64,000 nucleotides of DNA from Hyalella azteca (GCF_000764305.2 NW_025932417.1:1-64000), one strand, 5' to 3'. Shown: positions 34,837-46,699, numbered from the stretch's first letter. Notes: a model not told the origin generated them from the sequence alone. Numbers and translations are program-made.

Positions 34837-35640
34837 TTCCAAAGACCCACCCTGTGTTGGCTGATAACGAAGATTCTCCTTGGGGATGAAGACTTTTGGG
34901 TAGTATGAAAGTTTTAGCCACACATAAAGCTACTTATTTCCTTACTTAGTGGTACTTGTACTTTCACGTAAGAGGAACATGTGTCCTCGTGCGTAAATTT
35001 GTTGTACCCTATCGTTTGCGGTATTTAGCTGGTGGCCGAGGACGTTTTCATTTATGGACTCCAGAAGCAAGGCGGCATGATCGTCACCGAATTAAAAAAT
35101 GGACGGCATTTCTACAGCGTGTTGTAATGTTGAGTGTAACGTTAAAGGTGTGTAAAAAGCTCGCATCAATCGTGTACGTGGCAGAGGCAAATGCCGAGCC
35201 GTCCATCCAGCGGATTTCATAAATACGACCGCATCTCGACGTGGATCAGCGGAAAAATATTTTTATCGAACAATTAACAGCCATTGGTTCTCAACATTTG
35301 GTTTCAGCATGCAAATTAAATGTCCTGTATACGTACACTATAATTTTTATAAATTAAAAATAGTGACAGATTTATACACTAGACGCACGTTTTTGATTAC
35401 CTAACAGGTTTACAATTTGCGTTTCAAATGCCATCAGTTTTAAATGATTGGGTGAAGGTGTGCTTGTGTTTTGAATGTACCGTAGGAAATGTCCTTGCCT
35501 TGCCTTCTTTCATTGCTCTAGAATTACGCGCAATAATCATAATAGCTTGCCGTTATACTGTATATATGTACATATTTTGACCCCTATTAAATGAAGTAAA
35601 AACTCATAGATCAGCACAGTTTTATGCTTATTGCCTTATT
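34837..35640. other. Duplicated 3' flank of gene B
   Basis: Collinear with 45449-46250 downstream of C (for example cttgccgttatactgtatat at about 35548 and 46155). An 88-codon open frame at 34956-35222 is not preserved in the C copy, so it is not annotated. Confidence 0.55.
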
Positions 35641-35689
35641 CTTGGGAAAGCCAGGATTCCTTACTAGAATTGAATAATGTAGTCAGTCT

Positions 35690-36065
35690 AGTGGACCTGA
35701 GTACCCCAGTAGGCCTGGGGTCTCCAGTAGGCCCGGTTATTCCAGTTGGTAAGGGGTCTCCAGTAGGCCTGGGTATTCCAGTTGGCACGGGGTCTCCAGT
35801 AGGCCTGGGTATTCCAGTATGCAAGGGGTCTCCAGTAGGCCTGGGTATTCCGGTTGGCAAGGGGTCACCAGTAGGCCTGGGTATTCCAGAATGCAAGGGG
35901 TCTCCAGAAGGCCTGGGTATTCCAGTTGGCAAGGGGTCACCAGTAGGCCTGGGTATTCCAGTTGGTAAGGGGTCTCCAGTAGGCCTGGGTATTCCAGTTG
36001 GCAAGAGGTCACCAGTAGGCCTGGGTATTCCAGTTGGCATGGGGTCTCCAGGTCTCCAGTACACC
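35690..36065. repeat. 36-bp minisatellite downstream of gene B
   Basis: About ten units of ggggtctccagtaggcctgg then gtattccagttggcaa. The 36-bp period keeps frames open on both strands (GSPVGLGIPVGK plus; PTGDPLPTGIPR minus). The same family lies downstream of gene C at 46310-46670. Confidence 0.9.
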
Positions 36066-36255
36066 AAATAAAGTCTGTGAGTTGCGCGTAGACAGCTAAC
36101 GAGTCTAAATGGCACAAAGTAACTAAACGAACCTGTCCATAAATGTTCGTACTAGTCCAAAATTGTTCGTACGCCATTTTCGCCTATATATTGGCTGTAC
36201 GATGGATATCTCTGCTTAGCTATGGACATCGTAAAAAGTCGATACAATACATTTG

Positions 36256-36490
36256 CCTCGACGTCGAAGCACATCGATTAGTCACCGAACGACCTCATCA
36301 GCGACCTGCTTTTTGGCGACGCAGCTTTAGGCAAGGAAGACGTGGCAAGAAGTACGGGAGAGCAGCTCTTTTGTACACATATCCTTCACGGCGATCAGGG
36401 AGACTACGACAAACACGACCCACTTCGTGACGGCTTCTATCTCCGTTATATGCATGCCCAGCGGGTCCCAGCTACCAAGAATCAGCTAAG
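36256..36490 (+). pseudogene. Decayed type 1 terminal exon (copy F)
   Basis: The sequence from tcgacgtcgaagcacatcga through ggcaaggaagacgtggcaag and cccagcgggtccc follows the gene E terminal exon (53270-53505) at nucleotide level. The frame is broken: an early TAG is present (atcgattag), indels fall in the Thr-rich block after cagctctt, and the final stop region is altered (atcagctaag). The 3' flank to about 36650 also matches that of E. No signal-peptide exon or 90-nt exon is seen upstream, so this is a 3' remnant of a type 1 gene. Confidence 0.75.
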
Positions 36491-36649
36491 ACGTATAAGT
36501 ACATGTCTACCGTACTGCTCACTCATGCCCATGTACTCCATCTACCATGCTTACCATGTTTATGAGCCGTGTGTTTCTCCATGCAAAAAAGCTTTAATTT
36601 GTAGGCCCGCGTAATAAAACGTCATAACTTCTACCATGTGTGACGGAAC

Positions 36650-37230
36650 ACAATTTTTGTGGATCATTATATTTTTGAGAACATTGTTTCGCTTCTGATT
36701 TTACTCAAGAGATTTAACTTATATATGACTAAGTAATGCGAAGACATATTTTTATTTCGTGACTGTAACAAGGAATCTCTCTTGCTGTGATATTATCTAT
36801 CGGTAGCGTAAGTTACAATCGTCTGCTAAGCGCCACTCGTCGTCTGCTAGCCCCGACCACGTTCAAGAGTTCTGTTCTAACCGTTGAGGCAAGAAGTTTA
36901 TTGTGCTGAGCTCCCGTGACAGAAGCCGGCTTCAGCCGGCTGCCACGTCATTTTTCTCGAACTATCTCTCTCTCGAACTTTGAAAATGCCGTGCTGCCCC
37001 GCTCCGAGGCGTTGAGCCGGCGTAGGGTACCAGCTGAAATAAAGATTAACTCATGAACACCTATAAATGCCCCAGGAACTGCAAAATTCTGAAAGTACTC
37101 ACGACCAAGTTTTTTGGACATCACCTAGTTGTGACTGGCTGCAACGACTGTATTGTGTGGAACCGTCTTGAACGGGGAAACGTTAGCGAATTCTCACAGG
37201 AGTAAAAACAACACGTCACAAAGATTTTAA
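36650..37230. other. Intergenic, nothing coding
   Basis: A small GC-rich palindrome (agccggcttcagccggct near 36935) is present; otherwise nothing recognised. Confidence 0.4.
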
Positions 37231-37234
37231 GATG

Positions 37235-37583
37235 CCTCCATGTGTGGTTAGTGCCCCCGGGTTCGTGGTTATTGCCCCCCAGGGGAGTGGTTGGTGCCCC
37301 CAGATTAGTGATTAGTGTCCCCAGGTGAGTGGTTAATGTCCCCAGGTGAGTTGTTAGTGTCCCCAGGTGAGTCGTTAGTGTCCCCAGGTAGTGGTTAGTG
37401 TCCCCAGGTGAGTGGTTAGTGTCCCCAGGTGAGTGGTTAGTGTCCCCAGGTAGTGGTTAGTGTCCCCAGGTGAGTGGTTAATGTCCCCAGGTAGTGGTTA
37501 GTGTCCCCAGGTGAGTGGTTTGAGTCCCCAGGTGAGTGGTTAGTGTCCCCAGGTAGAGGTTAGTGTCCCCAGGTGAGTGGTCC
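37235..37583. repeat. 21-23-bp repeat made of splice-donor consensus
   Basis: About 15 units of tgtccccaggtgagtggtta. Many contain CAG|GTGAGT, the animal consensus 5' splice site; some are shortened to caggtagtgg. It lies immediately 5' of the LINE fragment at 37584. Confidence 0.85.
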
Positions 37584-38880
37584 TTTTCAACAGAAGACAA
37601 CACTTTTAGACGAAATCGTTCCTGCTTGTCTCAGCTACTGGAGCATCACCAACAAATCCTGGCCATGCTGGAGGAGGAGACCGGGGTGGACGTGGTGTAT
37701 TTGGACTTCGCGAAAGCATTTGACAAAGTTGACCATGGAGTGCTCTTCAGAAAATTGAGACTGCTGGGGGTCGGATGTGAATTGCTGGCATGGATCCACA
37801 GCTTCCTAACAGAGAGACTACAAGCTGTAGTTGTGGGAGGCTCAAGATAGAGTGAGGCTAGGGTGAAGAGTGGAGTACCACAGGGAACAATACTCGGCCC
37901 AATCCTCTTCCTCATTCACATCGCTGATATAGATGTGGCTCTGAACCACGCCTCTGCATCGTCATTCGCGGACGACACCAGGATACTAACGACTATAACG
38001 GACAGGAAAGACTGCGAGAGGTAGCAAGAAGACCTCGCTGCAATATATGACTGGGCACAAGTGAACAACATGCAGTTCAATGGGACCATGTTTGAGGTTT
38101 TGAGATACAGAGGTAGCGGAAGCCGGGTATGGAGCACCACTACCTAGCACCTGACAACTCGGAAATCGAAGAGAAGCGAATCGTTCGCGATCTAGGAGTG
38201 TTGATGAATACTCAGGTCAATTTTGGTGATCACATAACGGCAATAACCGCAAGAGGTAGGCGACAGATGGGGAGGATCTGGCGGACGTTCAAAACAAGAG
38301 TAGCGGAACCAATGATCACACTCTTTAGAGCCCTTGTAATACCAATCCTTGAATACTGCTGCAAGCTCTGGACCCCATTCACACTCGGCGCAGTGCGGCA
38401 ACTGGAGGGTGTCCAGCGAACCTTCACTTCCAGGATCAGATGGAAGAGTTGAACTACTGGGAGAGGTTAAGGCGCCTGGGTCTGTACTCACTGCAGAGGA
38501 GACGGGAGAGGTATGTCATTCTGTACACATGGAAGATATTAACCGGAATGGCGCCAAACTTCGAGAGCGATATCTTCAGGATTGAGACACATCACAACGA
38601 AAGAAGGTGGAGTCTGTGCAAGGTCTTCTCACTACGTAACAGATTTGCAGTCATATTTCAATCCCTGCGGGAAGGATCACTCTCCGTGGCAGGGCCGAGG
38701 CTGTTTAACGTCCTACCAAAGGATTTTAGAGAGGAGGAGTTCACCCTGCAGACCGTCAAGAGACGACTGGACGTGTTCCTGGGCGCAATCCCAGATCGAC
38801 CTCCCCTGCAACACTACCAGCGGCGAGAAGCAAGCATCAATGTCGTGCATCAGCTGGCCCAATGAGGGCGGATGAGCGAT
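37584..38880 (+). mobile_element. Non-LTR retrotransposon reverse transcriptase (jockey/CR1 type), 5'-truncated
   Basis: Broken frames give, in order: HQQILAMLEEETGVDVVYLD then FAKAFDKVDHG; SGVPQGTILGPILFLIHIAD; the catalytic block SSFADDTRIL; the thumb region NSEIEEKRIVRDLGVLMNTQ; and the C-terminal RLFNVLPKDFREEEFTLQTV with VKRRLDVFLGAIPDRPP. Several stops (for example after GGSR) and a frameshift make it inactive. Endonuclease and ORF1 are absent. Confidence 0.85.
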
Positions 38881-39181
38881 AATCAGAGGCGGCGATCCAT
38901 CGTGGCCCGCGACTGCTACGTCCCAAACAAATACTAATTTATTACTGTGTTTTATTAGGTGATATTACTTCTAATTGTATTTGATAATGCTTTTAGTCAA
39001 CATTCATTTGTCTACACTATTGATGAACTGATATTCTGATGAACTGGTACTCACGTACTTGCGAGGTATTTTTGAGAGTAATTCTGTCATAAATCGACTA
39101 TCGTCCATTAATATGTGACCGAAGAATTAGGATATGATTCTGCTTGCTGTAATATTTTATACTATCCATTTTTTGCATCTA

Positions 39182-39363
39182 GAGAGTGTTAACAGCCCGT
39201 TTCGTGCTGTTAACACTCTCGCCTGAATGTTAACAGCATTCAGGCGAGAATGCTGTTAACATTCTTCGTTAACAGCATTCTTGGTTCGGCTTTCATGCTT
39301 TGGTTTGGCTTTCATCGCCTGAAAGCCGAACCAAAGGTCCGGCTTTCAGGTGATAGCCGGACC
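39182..39363. other. Cluster of five consecutive hairpins
   Basis: Stem 1: 39182-39196 with 39206-39220, 15 bp perfect. Stem 2: 39218-39229 with 39237-39248, 12 bp perfect. Stem 3: 39247-39260 with 39268-39281, 14 bp perfect. Stem 4: 39298-39314 with 39320-39336, 17 bp with one G-T pair. Stem 5: 39336-39344 with 39355-39363, 9 bp perfect. Loops are 5-10 bases. Stems 1 and 3 share gttaac and stems 4 and 5 share ggctttcag-like words, so units are related. No open frame. It could be a folded RNA, a fold-back transposon remnant or a palindrome hotspot. Confidence 0.75.
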
Positions 39364-39544
39364 AAAGTGCGACTGTCGCCTGAAGAGCCGGAACAAAGAG
39401 CGACTCGTCAGCCCGTGTGTACTTAAAACCAATACGTAAATCACCGCCAAGTCGGCACGCTACCATAATTATTTCGACTTCGCCGCGGTGTTTCCGGCTA
39501 AACATGCATATCTGATTTTTTATATGGGAAATAATCAGTAACGT

Positions 39545-39995
39545 AGGGAATGAAGTTTCTCTCGTTAAGTAATTAACGGATGAAAATCATAGGGAATAAT
39601 CCTATTCTGTTCAGTAATAAACTGATGAGGATCTAGGGAATAAAGCTATTCAGTTCAGTAGATAATTGATGAGAATCGTAAAGAATAAAACTATTCTGTT
39701 CCGTAATTAACTGATGATAATTGTAGGGATTAAAGCTTTTTTGCTCAGTAGTTTACTGATAAGAATAGGAAATAATGAAACTATTATGTTCAGCAGTTAC
39801 CTGATGAGAATCATAGGGAATAAAACTATTCTGTTAAGCAGTTAACTGATGAGAATCATAGGGAATAAAACTATTCTGTTCAGTAGTTAACTGATGAGAA
39901 TCATAGGGAATAAAACTATCCTGTTCAGTAGTTGACTGATGAGAATCGCAGGGAATAAAGCTATTCTGTTCAATGGTAAATTGATGAGAATCTTA
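39545..39995. repeat. 45-bp repeat upstream of gene C
   Basis: About ten units containing ctgatgagaatcatagggaa and taaaactattctgttcagt. A shorter version lies upstream of gene D at about 53885-54140, supporting a common promoter-side duplication. Confidence 0.85.
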
Positions 39996-41054
39996 TAGGA
40001 TACTGGGTCAATCGTATGGGTATATAACCAAAAAGATCCTGTAAAAATTTATTTACTTGTAGAAATTTTTATCTGTGTTGAAAATTGTATCTGTATTTTC
40101 CAACTGAAGCACCAGAAATGCCTCCAACTGGCTGAAGCGCTGGCAAATAAGTATCTGGAAGCGAGCTTCTTACGTTCCATGCCAATTTTATTTTTGTTAC
40201 TCAACGAATTGATATATTTACGGCCTAGTTTAGAGCTTACAATTAAATAAATACTTCTACATTTTACAAAGCCACTTTCTAGTTATAATATTTCTCATAT
40301 TAGTAGGCATTGATGTGGTATTCTGCGCTGTAGGAAAATACAGTGTAACGATGCCGAGATGAAGAAGCTGGTGCGAGCCATCGAGGAATTGGGGGAAACT
40401 ATTGTTTTTTCGCTGTTAAAAACAAGAGGATAGTAACAGGATGATTGTAAATGATGAAAAAACTGAAACAGGTAGATAAATGACGACGTCGCGCGGCCGA
40501 CGCATGCACACCGGCGTACGACGTGCAGGAATGAAGGTGAGTAGCAACACGTCTCCATGATCATAGATATAGAGGAATTATTGGATTTATAAATTTAAAT
40601 TACAAATCTAACTCATTTAATATATTATAAAAAAAATTTGTTCGTTCCATTGTTATAAAAATACTAATTAAAAATTTATACTTGAAATGATATATAAGCA
40701 AATATTATGTAAATAACAATCAATTGTTGGAGAAATCATAACCACTTAGGCGTAGAATAATATTTACTAGGTGGGATTTTGTGAGAAGTTTTCTAGAAAT
40801 GTTGCTTCAGCTCATGTTTATCTAGCCCTGGAATACGACTAGGAAATATCAATCACTCTATAAAGCTAAACAAACTTTTGGATCCAGGACAGAGGAGAAT
40901 CCGATACCAACTAGTTTAAAAGAATTTTTTACTTAATTCCTGCTTCTTCAATGAATGTCTCTTGAGTGACGAACACATGAAATAACCAACTTAATTATGA
41001 AAATAATAACCGGTGGCCATGCACACACCTCATCATACGAGACAGTTCACCAAT

Positions 41055-41300
41055 GAAAAGTTTTATCACTATAGTAATTCATCATTAGACATGTATCACT
41101 ATAGTAATTCACCATTGGACATCTATCATTATAATTTTTCATCACTGGACATCTATCAATATAGTAATTCATCATTGGACATCTATCACTATAGTAATTC
41201 ATCATTGGACATCTATCACTATAGTAATACATCATTTCTACATCTATCACTATAGTAATTCATCAGTGGACATCTATCACTATAGTAATTCATCATTGGA
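41055..41300. repeat. 30-bp repeat in gene C intron 1
   Basis: About eight units of ctatagtaattcatcattgg plus acatctatca. Gene D has only two to three diverged units in the same place (about 54950-55010). Confidence 0.88.
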
Positions 41301-42124
41301 AAATTCATCATAATTTCGATTCATAGCATAGAGTGCATTTTGCAAATATAAGTATATGTAGGTTTAATTAAGTAATTAACATACTGAGCAATTAGATAGG
41401 ATTTAATAAATGACATAAAATGAGTTATACACAAAACCACCCCTTGGAATTAGGTTCAAGACAAGAACAAGTTCATTTGGTGACTAACACAAAGGTTAGA
41501 GAAGGGCAGGTTACACATAGGTGAATATTCGTACGTAGGAATATTTTGTTCTATTTGTTGACATTTTCGCAATCTCCATCCTGCCTTCTGATGCCGTTGG
41601 TGCAATCCTGATGCCTGATGTTGTGCCTGATGTTGCAGTTGGTGCAATCTCCATCCTGCCTTATGTTACCGTTGGTGCAATATATTTCCTTATGACTTAT
41701 GCCTTATGATGAGTTCGGGAATTCCTAGTCCCAGGTCACGCTGATGCGCCGCCTTCGTCGTCCTCCGTCTCCGCGTTGTCGCTAGGCAGATCACCCCCGC
41801 CCTCGGGTCCCGGAAACAATCTTATCTTAACAATAAATTTCGATCAAAGTAGCTTCTTAATTGTTAGTAGGAATCAGGTAACCCAGGCATTCGCGACGAT
41901 GTTTTTATATAAGAGTAACTTATACTTAACGTAATAACATGAATTTTTGTTTCTATATCTATATATTTTGTTTCTATATTTATATATCTCCAAGCTATGC
42001 AGGAGCATATGTTCAGTCTTAAAATGCCTAGCAAATTACGGACCAGGCAATAAGTCCAGCAGCTATCTCAATNATAAAATATGTTGAGCTAAAGCTTATT
42101 GTACGCAATTTAAATTATAGTTTG

Positions 42125-42420
42125 TGCATGATTTGACATTTATATTCTTAGATAACTAACATGCACGTGATGTTTTTTTCTAGGTAACTAAGATGCACTA
42201 GATGCCTCTTTTCCTAGCTAACTGACATGCAATCGATGCATCTTTTTCTAGCTATCAAACATCATGTAACATGCATTTGATGCTTCATTTTTTAACTAAC
42301 TGACATGCACTACAATTGTAGATGCCTCTTTTCCTAGCTAACAGACATGCAACAGATGCCTCTATTTCTAGGTAACTAACATGCATGAGATGCCTCTTTT
42401 CCTAGCTAACAGACAAGCTT
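42125..42420. repeat. Repeat of about 36 bp in gene C intron 1
   Basis: About seven units with aactaacatgcacgagatgc and ctcttttcctagc. Related copies occur in gene D intron 1 at 59545-59700. An undetermined base at 42073 lies close to the array start. Confidence 0.75.
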
Positions 42421-43000
42421 TTCATTTCTTTCGGAGTCAAGATTTAAAAAACTAAACTCCTCTAACAAAGAGTCCAGGGCTGCGTTAAATTATTCATATT
42501 AAGTTAAATCAGCCGATTGTTAATTTATTGGACAAATCATTTGAAAAGCGAAGAATTTGCATCCTTTGATAAAATAATATTATAAAATCGGGAATATTGG
42601 TCCCATGCATATAAGGAAGTGATCACACCCGATACAGGTGACGATAAGCAACGCTGCTGCTCTGGTCGTCCTCGTGCTGTCCGAAGATAATATAACAATA
42701 ACACAATAATAATACGCATCCTTTGATAATATTATAAAATTGAGTACATTGGTCCCATGTATATAAGGAAGTGATCACACCCGATACAGGTGACGTCAAG
42801 TAACGCTGCTGCTCTGGTCGTCCTCGTGCTGACCGGCGCCCTCGCCAGCCCCCCGTCCTCAAATGTTGGGACTGGCCCCTCGCCTTTGCTTGAGGTGAGA
42901 GAACCCTCGCCCTCACATGAGGGGACTGTTCCCTCGCCCTCACAAGAGGGGGGGGGGGCAACTCGCCGTCCGTCGGGGCAACTCGCCGATAAAATGTCCC

Positions 43001-44130
43001 GTCACTTTATAATCATACTGGAATGACTGGTCTAGGTCCATATATACACCTAACATACGTGACTGATTGCGTCAGGATTACAAACGCTCATTCGAAATGT
43101 CATTAAATTAGACTGGGTGAAAAGTGTGCTTGTGTCGCTTTATATGTACCCAACAAATTATACCTGCCGTTTTATAGTGAGTAGAATTGTAATTGTGGCC
43201 AATAATAATAATAGCTTGCTGTTATAGTGTATTTTGGAAAGATTTTGTCCTCAATCTTATGTCGTAAAAAACAAGCTCTGATCAAAGTTTTTATTACCTT
43301 GTTCACAAAATGACCTAGAAATTCCATTATGATTTGGTACTACAATCGGCTAACAAATGAACGGTCTACAGTATGAACCGTAGAAAATGAACGGTCTACC
43401 GTATTTTTGTTGGACTGCAGGCTGCAGGAAACTAACACCCTTGTGTGAGAATCGATTTAGCGAACATTCCAGGTTCGCAGAGGAAGGACGATAACGGAGC
43501 TTTCGCTTCGCGTCGAATTCCAGCACGGAATTTGAATAACTTGATCAACTGATTTCCGTAAAATGCACAGAGAAGATACGGAATAGAACGCAGTTTGTAA
43601 CGAGGTGATAATGTAAGTAAATATATTAGTGAAGACATTAGTGAACTTATTAGCAAACACATGCAGCACTAAAGTCTGGGTATGCAGCCATGACAAGTGG
43701 ACACACACAACCTTTGAGTACAAGGAATAAAGGTGTTTGAGGAGGCCACGGTCAAGATGGCTGTCTGGTCTACTGCTTCACAAAAATATAACAGTGGCCA
43801 AGACGGGTCCCGGTGTGGTAGCTCAACCGTTCAGTACGTGATATGGTAGACCATCATAAGAAATTGCCTTATTGGTCGCGCCTCTATAAATCACCGTATG
43901 ACTTATACATGCTCTTCGAAGTATTTCAATATGTAATGATTCCTACAAATTTACAACTGATTAAAGTGGTGATTAAGTAATTTAAGTACTCTTTTCATTA
44001 AAATATAGCGCATATTCTAGGTACATAATATTTAGTTCAGGCTTATGTTTGGTGGAAAAAAAAGAAAATGATTTGAAATGAAGTTATAGCAACAGCATTT
44101 ATAACATTCTAAATTAATTTGCTGGTGTGG
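43001..44130. other. Gene C internal rearranged intron-like DNA
   Basis: 43001 to about 43600 matches 61849-62457 (downstream of gene D exon 3). About 43604-44130 matches 60466-60900 plus 61320-61450 (gene D intron 2, without its MITE). The two blocks are in the opposite order relative to D. Minus-strand frames here recur in the D copies but are interrupted and lack gene context. Confidence 0.65.
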
Positions 44131-44256
44131 TTGCAGAGAAATTCTTCCTGTGGGCGAGTTACACCACCACCACCAAGTTCAAGCTCTCCTTCACCACCTC
44201 CTCTATCCCCGCCACCTGCTTTATCAGTGCGTACTAATGAAGTTCTTTATAATCAG

Positions 44257-44402
44257 GGCCCATACTTTCAAAAAAGTTAAGAGATCGTAAGTTCATCAGC
44301 CAACCATTGACGGCCTTTCAAGCAAAATCCACCAATCATAGACAGGAAATTAGAGCGCAAGTTCTTACGTTCACTTAGCGATTTTTGAAAGTATGGCCTC
44401 AG
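44257..44402. mobile_element. Small MITE in gene C intron 3
   Basis: The ends ggcccatactttcaaaaaa and the inverted tttttgaaagtatggcc are flanked by tcag on both sides. It is about 140 bp with no frame. Fragments of the same family lie at 23400-23525 and 26440-26575. Confidence 0.65.
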
Positions 44403-45927
44403 GAGCGTGAGAATGCATTCGCATTTGATAAGCAGTAATGTGAAAATGCATTCGTATTTTTTAAGCAGCAATAAGGCAACGCATTCGTATTTATTAGCAG
44501 TAATATGGTAGCACAATTGAATCTAATATATAAGCAGTAATGTCCTGTCTTATTGTGACCCTCTCACGACGTGCGTTCCTTCCTAATAATCCTGTCACGA
44601 CGTACTCTCCCAACCCCATTATCCTATCACGACGTATTCTTCCAACCCTCTGATCCTATCACTACGTACTACCCCAACCTCATGACCATATAACGATGTA
44701 CCTTCTGAACTTCATGACCTTGTCATGACGTACTGTCCCACTCTTCAGCCACTTCTAGAAGAGATTCTGTAGTTGTAATTGGTCATCTTGATGATGACAA
44801 CTAGACGAGGTGATAGATCACATTTTTAGAGCATTTTGGCTACAGTTAGTTTGTTATATGACCGTCATTGGTTCGTTGACCGGCCAGAAACATAAGGCCG
44901 CAATACATTACACCCTAGTCAAGCCAAAACAGATTTGGTTAAATGGGTGAGTTGGCCATTAGCTGAGCTTCTCGAATGAACTTGTCCTGAGTGGAACTTG
45001 AACCCGGGTCACTGGGTGCGAGAGATGGAAGCTCTTATCGCTGCAACTTCTTTCTAGATCCTTTCCTACTGCACCCTTCCAGCGTCTAATAACCGATTAT
45101 ACCAAAAGAGGTGCAATGTAATATTATGACCTCAAATTTCTTCAACCCTCAGCTCAGGGTGTTATGCCTTGTGCGGGCCGTCGCAAGAAGAGTTTCTTGC
45201 AGCGCCTGACAAAGTTGAACCCTGATACCCACCACGAGAGGCTGGACGGGTCCATGCGGGGAGCGCATCCCCTTGACCTGGAGGAGGACCTGGCGCGGGA
45301 GGGGGCTGAGGCCCGCAAGCTGCTGACGGTGTGGTCGACAGCGTTCTCCACCAAGACGGCCACGTCCTACTTCACCAACACGTCCGTCACCGTCCGCATG
45401 TCGGCGGCCTGCTCCATCGGGGGAATCGGATTTCCGCGCTGTGGGTAGTTCCAAAGACCCACCCTGTGTTGGCTGATGAGGAAAGACTCTCCTTGGGCAT
45501 GAAGACTCTTGGATAGCATGAAAGTTTTAGCCACACATAAAGCTACTTATATCCTCACTTAGTGGTACTTGTACCTTCACGTAAGAGGTACATGTGTCCT
45601 CATGCGTAAATTTCTTGCACTCTTCGTGGGCAGTACTTAATTAGCTGGTGGCCGAGGACGTTTTCATTAATGGACTCAAACAAGTTGACATGGTCTTCAT
45701 CGACTCAAAAATGGACAGCATTTCTACAGCGTATTGTAATCGTTCAGTGGAACGTTAAAGGTGTGTAGAAAGCTGGCACCAATCATGTACATGGCAGAAG
45801 CACATGCCAAATCGTCCATCCAGGAGGATTTCGTAAACACGATCGCATCTCGACGTGGATCAGCGGAAAAATATTTCTACTGAACAATTAACAGCCAATA
45901 GTTTTCAAAATTTGGTTGCATCATGCC

Positions 45928-45933
45928 AATAAA
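45928..45933 (+). terminator. Candidate poly(A) signal, gene C
   Basis: AATAAA in gccaataaaatgtcctg, about 480 bp after the gene C stop. The B copy has aattaaatg at the matching site. Confidence 0.3.
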
Positions 45934-46304
45934 ATGTCCTGTATACGCAATAATTTTTATACATTAAAAATAAGTGACAGGTTTATACACTCGGCGCACG
46001 GTCTTGATTACCTAACAGGTTTACAATTTGCGTTCCAAATGCCATCAATTTTTGATTGGGTGGAAGGTGTGCTTGTGTTGTTTGTATGTACTTTAGGAAA
46101 TGTCCCTGTCTTCTTTCATTGCTCTAGAATTACGCACAATAATCATAATAGCTTGCCGTTATACTGTATATATGTGCATATTTTGACCCCTATTTAATGA
46201 AGTAAAAACTGATAGACAGCACGGTTTTATGCTTATTGCCTTATTCGCGGGAAAGCCAGGATCCTAAACTAGAATTCAATACTCCTGTGGACCAGAAGTA
46301 CCCC

Positions 46305-46675
46305 AGTAGGACTGGGGTCTACAGTAGGCCTGGGTATTCCAGTTGGCAAGGGGTCTCCCGGTAGGTCTGGGTATTCCAGTTGGCAAGGGGTCTCCAGTAG
46401 GTCTGGGTTATTCCAGTTAGCAAAGGGCCTCCAGCAATCCTGGGTATTCCAGTTGACAAAAGTTCTCTAGTAGGTGTGGGTATTCCAGTTGTCAAGGGGT
46501 CTCCAGTAGGCCTGGGTATTCCAGTTGGCAAAGGGCCTCCAGTAATCCTGGGTATTCCAGTTGACAAGGGTTCTCTAGTAGGTCTGGGTATTCCAGTTGT
46601 CAAGGGGTCACCAGTAGGCCTGCTTATTCCAGTTGTCAAGGGGTCTCCAGTAGGCCTGAGTACTTCAGTGAGCTT
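46305..46675. repeat. 36-bp minisatellite downstream of gene C
   Basis: Same family as 35690-36065 (ggggtctccagtaggcctgg), more degenerate, with units such as gggcctccagtaatcctggg. Frameshifts break any long frame. Confidence 0.88.
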
Positions 46676-46699
46676 GGGTATAATCATTAAAATTATAAG

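Larger units (their letters stand above)
40531..45448 (+). pseudogene. Gene C (type 2), exon 2 truncated
   Basis: The ATGAAG exon is 40531-40536; exon 2 starts at 42790; exon 3 is 44137-44226; exon 4 is 45153-45448. Exons 3 and 4 are nearly identical to those of B and intact (KKFFLWASYTTTTKFKLSFT; PCAGRRKKSFLQRL; SVTVRMSAACSIGG). Exon 2 starts like D (VTSSNAAALVVLVLTGALAS, signal peptide) but after an 11-G run (42948-42958) and a short repeat it breaks at about 43000. There it joins sequence that in gene D lies downstream of exon 3. The phase 1 donor seen in B and D is gone and the frame closes at TGA 43024-43026. Skipping exon 2 would not restore the phase. Probably non-functional; a short secreted 80-residue product is possible. 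Confidence 0.62.

Noticed and set aside
34956..35222. 88-codon frame downstream of gene B
   Set aside because: Not conserved in the collinear copy downstream of gene C, and it resembles no family I know.
35631..36177. 146-159-codon Gly/Pro repeat frames, possibly collagen-like
   Set aside because: The 36-bp repeat gives open frames on both strands, the homologous array after gene C is frameshifted, and there is no secretion or splice signal.
43432..43723. Minus-strand frames repeated at 60460-60739 and 62241-62483
   Set aside because: Repetition follows the segmental duplication of gene C and D flanks; the frames differ in length and are interrupted, so they are not a conserved gene.
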